Positions 17,883-26,233 of a DNA stretch of 64,000 nucleotides are shown here, in pieces. Position 1 is the stretch's first letter. Each line of letters begins with the position of its first letter. Origin of the DNA: Mesorhizobium sp. (GTDB taxonomy: Bacteria > Pseudomonadota > Alphaproteobacteria > Rhizobiales > Rhizobiaceae); assembly GCA_004020545.1 (NCBI GenBank), contig SAQE01000004.1, forward strand, positions 124,001-188,000, written 5' to 3'. The position numbers were made by a program, and so were the translations under genes. The notes under the pieces were generated by a model that saw only the letters and a program-made list of their open reading frames with translations, was not told the origin of the DNA and did no database searches.

Positions 17883-17902
17883 GAAGCACGCGCTGACGAA
17901 AG

Positions 17903-17923
17903 GGGCCGCATGGTGCGGCCCCG
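17903..17923 (+). promoter_or_regulatory. Intercistronic stem-loop after atpE
   Basis: GGGGCCGCA-TGG-TGCGGCCCC forms a perfect 9-bp stem with a 3-base loop in the gap between atpE and the b' gene, without a following T run. It is therefore more likely an mRNA-stabilising or attenuating hairpin than a full terminator, fitting the high copy number of subunit c. Confidence 0.6.
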
Positions 17924-17944
17924 CCGTATGGACAGGGGAATGAG

Positions 17945-18526
17945 ATGTTCGTGACATCTGCCTTTGCGCAAGAAGCCGCGCCGGCTGCGGCCGAAGGCGA
18001 GACGCATGCGGGCACCGCCGTGCCTGCCGAGGAGCATGGCACGTTCCCGCCGTTCAATGCCGAGACCTTCCCGTCGCAGATCCTGTGGCTCGTCATCACC
18101 TTCGGGCTCTTCTATCTGTTTCTGAAGCGGGTTGTGATGCCGCGCGTCGGCGCCATCATCGATGTCCGCAACGATCGCATCACCCAGGATCTCGACCACG
18201 CCGCAAGGCTGAAGGGCGAGGCCGATGCGGCCGTTGCCGCCTATGAGCAGGAACTGGCGGAAGCCAAGGCCAACGCCAACAAGATCGGCCAGCAGGCCAG
18301 CGACGCCGCCAAGAGCGAAGCCGAAAGCACGCGCAAGAAGCTCGAGGCGGAACTCGAGAAGAAGCTCGGCGAGGCCGAGGCGAGCATCGCCTCGATCAAG
18401 GCCAAGGCGATGAAGGAAGTCGGCACGATCGCCGAGGACACCACGTCGGCCATCGTCGAGGCGCTCGTCGGCGGCAAGACCGACAAGGCCGAGATCTCGG
18501 CCGCGGTCAAATCCGCGGCCCGGTGA
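17945..18526 (+). CDS. atpF': F0F1 ATP synthase subunit b'
   Basis: 193 residues: an N-terminal Ala/Glu-rich stretch, one membrane helix 'ILWLVITFGLFYLFL' near residues 47-61, then 'KRVVMPRVGAIIDVRNDRI' and a long charged coiled coil ('AEAKANANKIGQQASDAAKS'). Alphaproteobacteria and phototrophs carry two b-type stator subunits; the longer, divergent one encoded directly after c is b'. It pairs with the b subunit encoded next to form the peripheral stalk. Confidence 0.93.
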   Translation: MFVTSAFAQEAAPAAAEGETHAGTAVPAEEHGTFPPFNAETFPSQILWLVITFGLFYLFLKRVVMPRVGAIIDVRNDRITQDLDHAARLKGEADAAVAAYEQELAEAKANANKIGQQASDAAKSEAESTRKKLEAELEKKLGEAEASIASIKAKAMKEVGTIAEDTTSAIVEALVGGKTDKAEISAAVKSAAR

Positions 18527-18536
18527 GGAGGGCATT

Positions 18537-19028
18537 ATGGACGCCACATCACTCGCTACGCTCTGGGCAACGATCGCCCTGATCATCTTCCTCGGCGCCG
18601 TCATCTATCTGAAGGTGCCGGGCATGCTCGCCAAGTCGCTCGACGCCCGCGCGGCCAAGATCAGCAGCGAGCTCGAGGAAGCCCGTCGTCTGCGCGAGGA
18701 GGCCCAGCAACTGCTCGGCCAATACCAGCAGAAGCGCAAGGAAGCCGAGAAGGAGGCCGCCGACATCGTCGCCGCCGCCAAGCGCGAGGCCGAACTGCTC
18801 GCCTCCGAGGCGGCTAAGAAGACCGAGGACTATGTCGCCCGGCGCACCGCGCTTGCCGAGCAGAAGATCAGCCAGGCCGAGCGCGAGGCGATCGGCGAGG
18901 TGCGCGCCAGCGCCGTCGACATCGCCGTCGAAGCGGCCCGTGCGTTGCTCGCCGCCAAGGTCGACGCCAAGGCCGGCGCCGATCTCTTCAAATCCGCGCT
19001 GCAGGACGTGAAGGCCAAGATGAACTGA
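18537..19028 (+). CDS. atpF: F0F1 ATP synthase subunit b
   Basis: 163 residues with an N-terminal membrane helix ('LWATIALIIFLGAVIYL'), then 'VPGMLAKSLDARAAKI' and a long helical coiled coil ending 'AKVDAKAGADLFKSAL'. Located 10 bases after the b' gene and followed by a strong terminator. The F1 genes are not in this window, as in other rhizobia where F0 and F1 operons are separate. Confidence 0.95.
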   Translation: MDATSLATLWATIALIIFLGAVIYLKVPGMLAKSLDARAAKISSELEEARRLREEAQQLLGQYQQKRKEAEKEAADIVAAAKREAELLASEAAKKTEDYVARRTALAEQKISQAEREAIGEVRASAVDIAVEAARALLAAKVDAKAGADLFKSALQDVKAKMN

Positions 19029-19055
19029 CGAGTTTTCGCAGGCTACGAAATCAAG

Positions 19056-19086
19056 AAAGCCGCCTGGGTGACCCGGCGGCTTTTTG
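19056..19086 (+). terminator. Rho-independent terminator of the atp operon
   Basis: AAAGCCGCC ... GGCGGCTTT with an inner GGGTGACCC hairpin and a following T run (19081-19085) lies 28 bases after the atpF stop codon. The composite stem and T-tract fit an intrinsic terminator. Confidence 0.85.
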
Positions 19087-19109
19087 TTGGGAAGCGAGGC
19101 GCCGAAGTT

Positions 19110-19140
19110 GCCAATCTCCCCCACAAGGGGGGAGATTGGC
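19110..19140. repeat. Palindromic repeat hairpin (CTCCCCC type)
   Basis: GCCAATCTCCCCC and GGGGGAGATTGGC are a perfect 13-bp inverted repeat around a short ACAAG-like loop, between the converging atpF and rnhB genes. It is a single-hairpin member of the repeat family found at 3102-3283 and 35698-35862. Confidence 0.65.
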
Positions 19141-19155
19141 CGTCACCAACGCCGC

Positions 19156-19854
19156 TCACTCCAGTCCGGCGAAACTCTCTTCCTCTTCCGCCACCTCAAC
19201 CCCACCCAGCCGGAATGGCGCGAACGAGGCGCGGTGCAGTCTTGCCACCGGTCCGTGCGCCTCGATTGCGGTGCGGTGCCGCACCGTCGCGTAGCCCATA
19301 TGCACTTCGAAGCCGTAGTGCTCGTGATGACCGCCGCAGCCGCACATCATGCGGTCGCGCATCACCTTGGCGACGATCGAGGCGGCGGCGATCGATTGCG
19401 AGCGCTGGTCGCCCTTGATCAGGGCGCGGCCCTCGCAGGGCAGCCCAGGCGGCACGTCGCGGCCGTCGGCCAAAGCCAGCTTCGGCTGCAGCGACAGGCC
19501 GGCGGCGGCGCGGCGCATCGCTTCGAGGCTTGCCTTCAAAATATTGCTGTTGTCGATGCCCTCGGCGCTGATCGACGCCATCGAGACGCTGAGCGCGGAG
19601 CCGAGGATTTTCAGGAACAGCGCCTCACGCTGCAGGTGCGTGAGGCGCTTGGAATCGTCGAGGCCCTCGGGAATGTTGGCCGGGTTGAGCACCACTGCGG
19701 CTGCAACGACCGGACCGGCGAGCGGCCCGCGGCCGGCCTCGTCCATGCCCGCGACAGGCCACATCCCATCGGCCATCGCCTTCGTCTCGATGGAGAAGTC
19801 GGGCTTCTCGACAAGTTCAAAGAGAAGCGGAGAATCGGAACGCGCGCGAGCCAT
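19156..19854 (-). CDS. rnhB: Ribonuclease HII
   Basis: About 232 residues. The RNase HII signature '[20 protein letters not shown]' supplies the first acidic residues; '[15 protein letters not shown]' and '[22 protein letters not shown]' complete the active-site pattern. The enzyme cleaves the RNA strand of RNA-DNA hybrids, including single ribonucleotides. ATG 19854 is chosen; the frame stays open to 19989 but that extension is Arg/Pro-rich and unlike the family. Confidence 0.95.
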   Translation of the reverse strand: MARARSDSPLLFELVEKPDFSIETKAMADGMWPVAGMDEAGRGPLAGPVVAAAVVLNPANIPEGLDDSKRLTHLQREALFLKILGSALSVSMASISAEGIDNSNILKASLEAMRRAAAGLSLQPKLALADGRDVPPGLPCEGRALIKGDQRSQSIAAASIVAKVMRDRMMCGCGGHHEHYGFEVHMGYATVRHRTAIEAHGPVARLHRASFAPFRLGGVEVAEEEESFAGLE

Positions 19855-20014
19855 GGTGCGGCGAGGTTCGCATCGGCTCCGATTCTCCGCAAGTCCCTCC
19901 GGGTCGGATGGGGCGTCGGACCAGGGAGGGCACCGTCTCACGGCCGGGGGACAGGGGCCGGACGGGATCGTGGGCCAGGGCACGGCCATGCGGCGCGTCC
20001 TGGCCTAGTCTTTG

Positions 20015-21220
20015 TCAAAGCAACATCAGCTGCTCTCCGGCGCCGGAGCCCGCGACGAATTGATCTGTCCGAAGCTGCCGCCTCTCGACGTTGAGACCGA
20101 GCCGCTTGGCCGCCATCTCAAAGCGCCGGCCGATCTGCCAGGCATAGGGTCCGGCGCCTTTCATGCGCTTGCCCCATTCCGAATCGTAGTCCTTGCCGTC
20201 GCGCATCGAGCGGATCAGCGACATCACATGCCGATAACGATCCGGATAATGGCGAAGCAGCCAGTCCTTGAAGATCGGCGCCACTTCGAGCGGCAGCCGC
20301 AGCACGACATAGCCCGCTTCCCTGGCGCCGGCGGCGCGCGCCGAATCGAGGATGCGCTCCAGTTCCGGGTCGTTCAGGCCGGGAACGATCGGCGCCACCA
20401 TCACCGAGGCCGGGATGCCGGCATCCGAAAGCTGCCTTATCGCCTCCAGCCGCTTGGTCGGGGTCGACGCGCGTGGTTCCATCGTTCTCGCCAGCATGCG
20501 GTCGAGCGTCGTCACCGACAGCGCCACCTTGGCGAGACCGCGTTCGGCCATGCGCGACAGGATGTCGATGTCGCGCGTCACCAGCGCCGATTTGGTGACG
20601 ATGCCGACCGGGTGGCCGCGCGCCTCCAGCACCTCCAGGATCTCTCGCATGATCCGGTACTGCCTCTCGATCGGCTGGTAGGGATCGGTGTTGGTGCCGA
20701 TGGCGATGGTGCGCGGCTGGTAGCCCGGCTTCGACAATTCCCTATCGAGCATGCGCGCCGCATCCGGCTTGGCGAAGAGCTTGGATTCGAAATCGAGCCC
20801 CGGCGACAGGCCCATGAAGGCATGGGTCGGCCTGGCGAAGCAGTAGACGCAGCCATGCTCGCAGCCACGATAGGGGTTGATCGAACGGTCGAAGGAAATG
20901 TCCGGCGATTCGTTGCGGGTAATGATCGTGCGCGGCTTCTCGACCTGCACCTCGGTCTTGAAGGGCGGCAATTCCTCCAGCGAGTTCCAGCCGTCGTCGA
21001 ACACATGCCGGCTGATGGGCTCGAACCGGCCGGACGGATTGATGCCGGCCGAGCGCCCGCGACTGCGGTCGGGCCGGACGCGCATGCCGCTCTGTTCGAT
21101 CATCGCATTGGCCATTTCGGCTCGGCCTGCTCCGAAGGCAGCAATGTCGGCACGCACGATCTGTTCCATTTTCGCCCTCTCCCAAGGACTGTCGGCAGGC
21201 TGTCGAATCGCTCTGTTCAT
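20015..21220 (-). CDS. PA0069-family radical SAM protein
   Basis: About 401 residues. The radical SAM cluster motif Cys-x3-Cys-x2-Cys is seen as 'NPYRGCEHGCVYCFARPTHA', followed by 'IAIGTNTDPYQPIER', 'TKSALVTRDIDIL' and 'PIVPGLNDPELERIL'. This matches the PA0069/spore photoproduct lyase-related group of unknown substrate. ATG 21220 is used; an in-frame ATG at 21169 is an alternative. It is 160 bases upstream of rnhB on the same strand. Confidence 0.9.
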   Translation of the reverse strand: MNRAIRQPADSPWERAKMEQIVRADIAAFGAGRAEMANAMIEQSGMRVRPDRSRGRSAGINPSGRFEPISRHVFDDGWNSLEELPPFKTEVQVEKPRTIITRNESPDISFDRSINPYRGCEHGCVYCFARPTHAFMGLSPGLDFESKLFAKPDAARMLDRELSKPGYQPRTIAIGTNTDPYQPIERQYRIMREILEVLEARGHPVGIVTKSALVTRDIDILSRMAERGLAKVALSVTTLDRMLARTMEPRASTPTKRLEAIRQLSDAGIPASVMVAPIVPGLNDPELERILDSARAAGAREAGYVVLRLPLEVAPIFKDWLLRHYPDRYRHVMSLIRSMRDGKDYDSEWGKRMKGAGPYAWQIGRRFEMAAKRLGLNVERRQLRTDQFVAGSGAGEQLMLL

Positions 21221-21319
21221 GAAACTATTCCTATTTTGCCCGTGAGAACAAAGCAAGAACTTTTTGATCCGCGACGCGCAACTGGCGCAACGCGCGGCTT
21301 TCCGCTATTCGGCTAAACG

Positions 21320-21823
21320 ATGCTCAGCGTTCTCATCGAAACCCGCAACGACGAAGAAGGCCTTGCCCGCACGCTCGCCTCGCTGATCGGCGGCGCGGTC
21401 GAAGGCGTCGTGCGCGACGTTATCGTCTGCGACACAGGCTCGACCGACCAGACGCACCGCGTCGCCGAGCACGCCGGCTGCCATTATGTGGCCGGCGGTA
21501 CCGCGACAGGCATCGGTCAGGCCAAGGGCGACTGGCTGCTGCTGCTGGAGCCTGGCGCACGGCTGGCCGAAGGCTGGATCGAGGAGGTCGTCGCTCACAT
21601 GGCGAGGCAGACGATGCCCGCGCGCTTCTCGCGCGCCCGCGCCAATCGCGCGCCGTTCCTGGCCAGGATCTTTTCCGGCAACCGGGCGCTGGCCGAGGGC
21701 CTTGTCATCAGCAAGCGCCAGGCCTCGGCTCTCGCCAAGAGCGCGCGCAGCGCCGAAGCCTTGGCGCGCGGCCTCGCCACCAGAAGGCTCAATGCCGAGA
21801 TCTGGGTGGCGCCGCCGAAGTGA
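21320..21823 (+). CDS. Short glycosyltransferase family 2-like protein
   Basis: 167 residues with a GT-A start: 'MLSVLIETRNDEEGLARTLASL', 'VIVCDTGSTDQTHRVAEHAG' (the Asp-x-Gly-Ser-x-Asp nucleotide-sugar site) and 'GIGQAKGDWLLLLEPGARL', where the usual DxD reads 'LEPGA'. It is much shorter than ordinary GT2 enzymes and lacks the acceptor part. Activity is therefore uncertain. Confidence 0.75.
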   Translation: MLSVLIETRNDEEGLARTLASLIGGAVEGVVRDVIVCDTGSTDQTHRVAEHAGCHYVAGGTATGIGQAKGDWLLLLEPGARLAEGWIEEVVAHMARQTMPARFSRARANRAPFLARIFSGNRALAEGLVISKRQASALAKSARSAEALARGLATRRLNAEIWVAPPK

Positions 21824-22003
21824 CGACCGACGCTGCGGCGTCAACAGGGAAGCCGGGCGTAAATTTCAGCCCTCGCTTTATTGTGCGTTGCACAAAATTA
21901 AAGGGGAGGTTAGCATCCTTCCCATGCGGGACGATCGGGATTGGGTAGTGCCGAAGCGATAGGCAGATGTCGCTTCGATGGACGCCATGCATATGAGGAC
22001 CCG

Positions 22004-22978
22004 ATGAACCTTGCTCCCCCAGACAATTCCGGCGCGGCCAGCCTGGAGGCCATCGCCCGCAACGGCAGCCTGCTCAAGCGCATCGCTGTGCGCATCCCGA
22101 CCTATCTGACGGACCTTCGCGAAAACCCGGCCTGGCTGCCGATGTTCGTGCTGGCGCGCACCATGCCGGGGCGCCGCATGCACTGGCTGGGCGCCAAACG
22201 GGCGCGCCCGGCCGACAATGCGGAAAAGACGATGTTCACCGGCACTGATCGCAAGGCGGTGGTCGAGGCGTTGCGTTCCGACGGGCTATTTTCTGGCTTC
22301 ATGCTGCCGCCGGCAATTCATCAGGAGATCGCCGCTTTCGCCCAGCGCACGCCCTGCTTTGGCAATTTCGACCGCCGGCTCGAATTCATGCCGGGCGAGC
22401 ATGCCGAGGCGGAAAAGCGTTTCGGCCGCTCGCTGCTCAGCGGGCACTATTTCGAGCGCATCCTCGATTGCCCGGCGGCGCTTGCCATCCAGAAGGACCC
22501 GCTGCTTCTCGACGTCGCCCGGCATTATCTCGGCGGCCAGGCAAAATTGATCACCACGCGCGTCTGGTGGAGCTTTCCGACCGGCAAGGCCTCAGATTCC
22601 GACAAGAACCTCGCTTCGCTCGGCAAATACCATTTCGACCTCGACGACTGGCGGATGCTGAAGTTCTTTTTCTATCTGAAGCCCTGTGATGCCGGTACCG
22701 GTCCGCATGTCTATGTCCGCGGCAGCCACAAGCGCCGCGCGCTCAAGCACCAACTGACGCTTCTGGTCGGCCATCCGGCGGAAGATGTGCTGGACGTCTA
22801 CGGTCAGCAAAGCCCTGTGACGCTCACCGGCGAGGCCGGCGTCGGCTTCGTCGAGGACCCGTTCGGCTTCCACATGGGCACGGTGCCGGCGCACACGCCG
22901 CGGCTGATGATGGAAATCGGCTTCGGTGTCTCGCGGCCGTCGCGTCGCCGCTTCCACGGCGAGCCCGTCATTCGCTGA
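22004..22978 (+). CDS. Putative phytanoyl-CoA dioxygenase-like (2OG-Fe) protein
   Basis: About 324 residues. The central part resembles 2-oxoglutarate/Fe(II) oxygenases of the PhyH type: 'YHFDLDDWRMLKFFFYL' gives a His-x-Asp metal pair, and 'GTGPHVYVRGSHKRRAL' is the usual Gly-Ser-His loop; a distal His/Arg may be in 'DPFGFHMGTVPAHTPRLMME'. The N-terminal ~100 residues are not recognised. ATG 22004 with GAGGA upstream is preferred. The substrate is unknown; a role near cell-surface glycans is only suggested by the adjacent glycosyltransferase-like gene. Confidence 0.6.
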   Translation: MNLAPPDNSGAASLEAIARNGSLLKRIAVRIPTYLTDLRENPAWLPMFVLARTMPGRRMHWLGAKRARPADNAEKTMFTGTDRKAVVEALRSDGLFSGFMLPPAIHQEIAAFAQRTPCFGNFDRRLEFMPGEHAEAEKRFGRSLLSGHYFERILDCPAALAIQKDPLLLDVARHYLGGQAKLITTRVWWSFPTGKASDSDKNLASLGKYHFDLDDWRMLKFFFYLKPCDAGTGPHVYVRGSHKRRALKHQLTLLVGHPAEDVLDVYGQQSPVTLTGEAGVGFVEDPFGFHMGTVPAHTPRLMMEIGFGVSRPSRRRFHGEPVIR

Positions 22979-22983
22979 GCCGG

Positions 22984-23409
22984 TCAGATCCCCTGGATTT
23001 CGACCGGCATCCAACTCGTGTGGCGTCTGGCCAGGCGCTGCTCGCGGCTTTCGGCGTCGTAGCGGACCGGGATCGGCTCCCGGGAAAACCGCTTGCGGTC
23101 GTCGAGCGCGTTGACGATGACGACCGCCCTGGCCTCGGCGCCATCGCCGGCGATTGCCGCGACATAGACGCCGCATTCGCGGCACAGGAGATAGTCGGCG
23201 GTGCGCAGGCCGAAGCGATAGATCTGCAGCCGCGCCCTGTCTTCAATCGAGACGACCAGCCGGCCATCCGGATCGGCGGCCGCCCGCGAACCATGGCGGG
23301 TGCAGAACGAGCATTGGCAGGCGCGGATCTCCAGTCCGGCAGGATCGAGAGCGCTGGAGAAGCTCAGGCGGATGTTGGCGCAATGGCATCCGCCGCTGTG
23401 AACGGTCAT
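22984..23409 (-). CDS. GFA-family protein (glutathione-dependent formaldehyde-activating type, zinc-binding)
   Basis: 141 residues with the zinc-binding cysteines of the GFA fold: 'GGCHCANIRLSF', 'ACQCSFCTRHG' and 'LLCRECGVYVAA'. The family includes Gfa of Paracoccus and many proteins of unknown substrate; formaldehyde binding is not established for most. Start is the ATG at 23409, giving the usual 'MTVHSGGCHC' opening. Confidence 0.85.
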   Translation of the reverse strand: MTVHSGGCHCANIRLSFSSALDPAGLEIRACQCSFCTRHGSRAAADPDGRLVVSIEDRARLQIYRFGLRTADYLLCRECGVYVAAIAGDGAEARAVVIVNALDDRKRFSREPIPVRYDAESREQRLARRHTSWMPVEIQGI

Positions 23410-23533
23410 GGCATGGTCCCTCGTTTCCTTGCACAAGGTACTTTGCCGGCATCGGCTTCGGAATGGCGCTTCGAAGGCGGGAATACCATTCCGCCTCGCA
23501 AATGAGATCCCGATCGGGCGCTTTGCCTATGCT

Positions 23534-24091
23534 TTACGAGGCAGACTTGCCGCCCCGCCTGAGATGCTCGTCGAGCCGCGGCATGATCTCGACGAAGTTG
23601 CAGGGCATGTGCCGGTAGTCGAGCTGCGGCTTCAGGATGCCGTCCCAGGCGTCCTTGCAGGCGCCGGGCGAGCCCGGCAGCACGAAGACGAAGGTGGCGT
23701 TGACGACGCCGCCCGTCGCCCGGCTCTGGATCGTCGAGGTGCCGATCTTGTCGTAGGAGATGCGGTGGAAGACTTCCGAAAAACCGTCCATGCGTTTTTC
23801 GAAGATCGGCTCCAGCGCCTCCGGCGTCACATCACGGCCGGTGAAGCCGGTGCCGCCGGTGGTGATGATGACATCCACCGCCTCGTCCTTCGACCAGCCG
23901 AGCACCTTGTCTCGGATCTTTTCGCGGTCGTCGGTGACGATGTCGCGGGCAGCCAATATGTGGCCGGCCTCCGCGATCCGGTCGGCCAGCGTCTGGCCCG
24001 ATTTGTCGTCGGCGAGGCTGCGCGTGTCGGAAACCGTCAGCACCGCGATCCGCACCGGAATGAAGGGGCGGCTTTCGTCAATTTTGGCCAT
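23534..24091 (-). CDS. moaB: Molybdenum cofactor biosynthesis protein B
   Basis: 185 residues of the MoaB/Mog fold: 'RIAVLTVSDTRSLADDKSG', 'IITTGGTGFTGRDVTPEAL' with the TGGTG molybdopterin-binding loop, and 'VFVLPGSPGACKDAWDGIL'. It acts in adenylylation of molybdopterin or a related step. The ATG at 24091 overlaps the 3' end of ispE by 14 bases, so translation is probably coupled. Confidence 0.93.
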   Translation of the reverse strand: MAKIDESRPFIPVRIAVLTVSDTRSLADDKSGQTLADRIAEAGHILAARDIVTDDREKIRDKVLGWSKDEAVDVIITTGGTGFTGRDVTPEALEPIFEKRMDGFSEVFHRISYDKIGTSTIQSRATGGVVNATFVFVLPGSPGACKDAWDGILKPQLDYRHMPCNFVEIMPRLDEHLRRGGKSAS

Positions 24092-24995
24092 GAGCGTCAG
24101 CCTCCATGCTGCGCGTCGCGGCGACGAACCAGCCGGGATGACGGCCGCGGATGTCGATCGCCGCGCGCTTGCCGACATTGCCGGTCTCGAACAGGCCGAA
24201 ACAGGTGGCGCCGGAGCCGGACATTCGGGCGAAGGCGGCACCTGCTTTTTTCAGCGCCGTGAGCGCTTCGCCGACGGCCGGCTGGATGGCTTGGGCGGCA
24301 GGTTCGAGATCGTTGCGGGCCGTCTCGAGCCAATTGCGGATGGTGTGAAAATCCAGACGGCCGGGCAGGGGCGGCAGTGCCTCATTGTCGTGTCTGGAAA
24401 GCGCCTTGAACACGTCGGGCGTTGAAACCGCCACGCCCGGATTGACCAGAACCAGCGCCAGCGCCGGAAATTGCGCCAGCGGCGACAACTCGTCGCCGAC
24501 GCCGCGCGCAATCAGCGGCTTTGCCGCGAGGCACATCGGCAGGTCGGCGCCGAGCGTCAGGCCGATCCGCGCCAGCCCGGCTTCGTCGATGTCGAGCTCC
24601 CAGAGGCGCGAAAGGCCGTTGAGTACGGTCGCCGCGTCGCTTGAGCCGCCGCCGACGCCGGAAGCGATCGGCAGGTTCTTTTCCAGCCGGATGGCGACGG
24701 GGCACGTCATTTGTGCCCCAGCTTCTGCGCGTAATGCTTCGCGCGCTTTCATCACCAGATTGTCGCCATCGAGCGGCACACCGGCGGCAAACGGGCCGGA
24801 CACCGAGAACGCATCACGCTCGGCCGGCTCGATCTGCAGCCGGTCGCCGAAGCGGGTGAAGACGACAAGGCTGTCGAGCAGGTGATAGCCGTCGGCGCGC
24901 CTGCCGGTCACATGCAGTGCCAGGTTGATCTTGGCAGGCGCCAGCCATGTCCGGGACTTGGCCTCGGGCTCCAGAATGTCGGCTAGTGGCGAGAT
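24078..24995 (-). CDS. ispE: 4-(cytidine 5'-diphospho)-2-C-methyl-D-erythritol kinase
   Basis: GHMP-kinase of the MEP isoprenoid pathway. Motif 2 is 'LPIASGVGGGSSDAATVL' and motif 3 'FARMSGSGATCFGLFE'. The conserved first motif 'WLAPAKINLALHVTGRR' is encoded upstream of the only canonical start, GTG 24911, which would delete the family's N-terminal strand and active-site Lys. In frame upstream there is no ATG, GTG or TTG. ATC at 24995-24993 has AAGGA 8 bases upstream and gives an N-terminus 'ISPLADILEPEAKSRTW', so it is taken as the probable start; ATT at 24977 is an alternative. Confidence 0.85.
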   Translation of the reverse strand: MSPLADILEPEAKSRTWLAPAKINLALHVTGRRADGYHLLDSLVVFTRFGDRLQIEPAERDAFSVSGPFAAGVPLDGDNLVMKAREALRAEAGAQMTCPVAIRLEKNLPIASGVGGGSSDAATVLNGLSRLWELDIDEAGLARIGLTLGADLPMCLAAKPLIARGVGDELSPLAQFPALALVLVNPGVAVSTPDVFKALSRHDNEALPPLPGRLDFHTIRNWLETARNDLEPAAQAIQPAVGEALTALKKAGAAFARMSGSGATCFGLFETGNVGKRAAIDIRGRHPGWFVAATRSMEADAHGQN

Positions 24996-24999
24996 GGCT

Positions 25000-25185
25000 T
25001 CAGTCCTTGGCCAGACGGTACTCGCCGGTCTTCGGATCCTTGACCAGTGTGCCCATCGTGCCGTTGGCCGCCTGTTTCTCGGTGCGTCGGATTTTTGCCG
25101 TCACACGCTCGGCCTCACGCACGAACGCGCGATAGCCGAAATAGGCGGCGGCGCCGACGACAGCGAAGAAAATGATCTGCGGCAT
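25000..25185 (-). CDS. Small membrane protein, 61 residues
   Basis: Begins 'MPQIIFFAVVGAAAYFGYRA', a single N-terminal membrane helix, followed by a charged tail ending 'GTLVKDPKTGEYRLAKD'. GGGAGGAG sits 7 bases before the ATG. Its stop codon is 4 bases before the inferred ispE start, so the two are probably translated in tandem. Small proteins of this layout are common in rhizobia; function unknown. Confidence 0.75.
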   Translation of the reverse strand: MPQIIFFAVVGAAAYFGYRAFVREAERVTAKIRRTEKQAANGTMGTLVKDPKTGEYRLAKD

Positions 25186-25268
25186 CTCGAAACTCCTCCC
25201 GCGTTTGCGCGGCAAGGCCGACCGTACAGGTCGGTCAAGCGCCTATGCTAGACACTTTCATGGCTTTT

Positions 25269-26126
25269 TCAAAGCCCGAAGCGCGCCCACAGCGCGCGCT
25301 CTTCCGCCGCATCGATGACGCCGCTCGCGGCGGCCGCCGCGATTTCGGGCGCCGAAAAGCGCGAGCCGAACAGGCCGAAGCGGCCGAAAAGTCCGCGCGG
25401 CGCGGTGATCAGCTTGAGCTGCGTCTTTTCGCCGAAACGGGTCTTGAGCACGCTGCGCATGTCGCCCAACGCATCGACGAGACCGAGCTCCAGGCCTCTC
25501 TTGGCGGTCCAGAACAGGCCGGTGAACAGATCCGGATCGTCCTTGAGCTTCGTGCCCCGCCGCTCCTTGACGAGGTCGATGAAGGTCTCGTGCACTTCGA
25601 GCTGCAGCGCCTTCAGCCGCTCGACGTCTTCCTTCTTTTCCGGCTTGAACGGGTCGAGCACGGCCTTGTTCTGACCCGCGGTGTGAACGCGCCGCTCGAT
25701 GCCGATCTTCTTCATCAGTTCCGGGAAGCCGAAGGAGGCCGAGACGACGCCGATCGAACCGACGATCGAAGACGGGTCGGCGAAGATCTCGTCGCCTGCA
25801 ATCGCGATCATGTAGCCGCCGGAGGCCGCCACATCCTCCACGAAGACCAGCACCTTCTTGTTCTTTTCCGCCGCGAGATCGCGGATGCGCCTGAAGATCA
25901 GCCGCGACTGCACAGGCGAGCCGCCGGGCGAATTGATCGAAATCGCAACCGCCGGCGCGTCGAAGCCGAACGCCTTCTCGATGAGGCCGGCCGTCGAGGC
26001 GAGCGACAGGCTCGGCCGGAACTGGCCGCCGCCGGGCAGGATGGTGCCGTGCAGCCGGATGACGGGAATGGTGACGACTGTCGAGCGCCAGGATTTCGGC
26101 AGCAGTCGGTTGAGGAAGCGTTTCAC
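25269..26126 (-). CDS. S49-family signal peptide peptidase (SppA-like)
   Basis: About 285 residues. 'VAISINSPGGSPVQSRLIFR' and 'VEDVAASGGYMIAIAGDEIF' contain the nucleophilic Ser region, and 'HTAGQNKAVLDPF' has the general-base Lys of short SppA/SohB proteases. It would clip signal peptides or membrane proteins at the cytoplasmic membrane. Start GTG 26126 with GGAGA 9 bases upstream is preferred to the ATG at 26159. Confidence 0.9.
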   Translation of the reverse strand: MKRFLNRLLPKSWRSTVVTIPVIRLHGTILPGGGQFRPSLSLASTAGLIEKAFGFDAPAVAISINSPGGSPVQSRLIFRRIRDLAAEKNKKVLVFVEDVAASGGYMIAIAGDEIFADPSSIVGSIGVVSASFGFPELMKKIGIERRVHTAGQNKAVLDPFKPEKKEDVERLKALQLEVHETFIDLVKERRGTKLKDDPDLFTGLFWTAKRGLELGLVDALGDMRSVLKTRFGEKTQLKLITAPRGLFGRFGLFGSRFSAPEIAAAAASGVIDAAEERALWARFGL

Positions 26127-26233
26127 GAAAGCTTGTCTCCAGAAGAGGTGCAAGAGCAAGGTGAAACCTCATTCTTGCTCCCGGCATGTAGGAATTCGCC
26201 GGCCAACGGCAATGCCGCATTGCCGGCCTCTAA

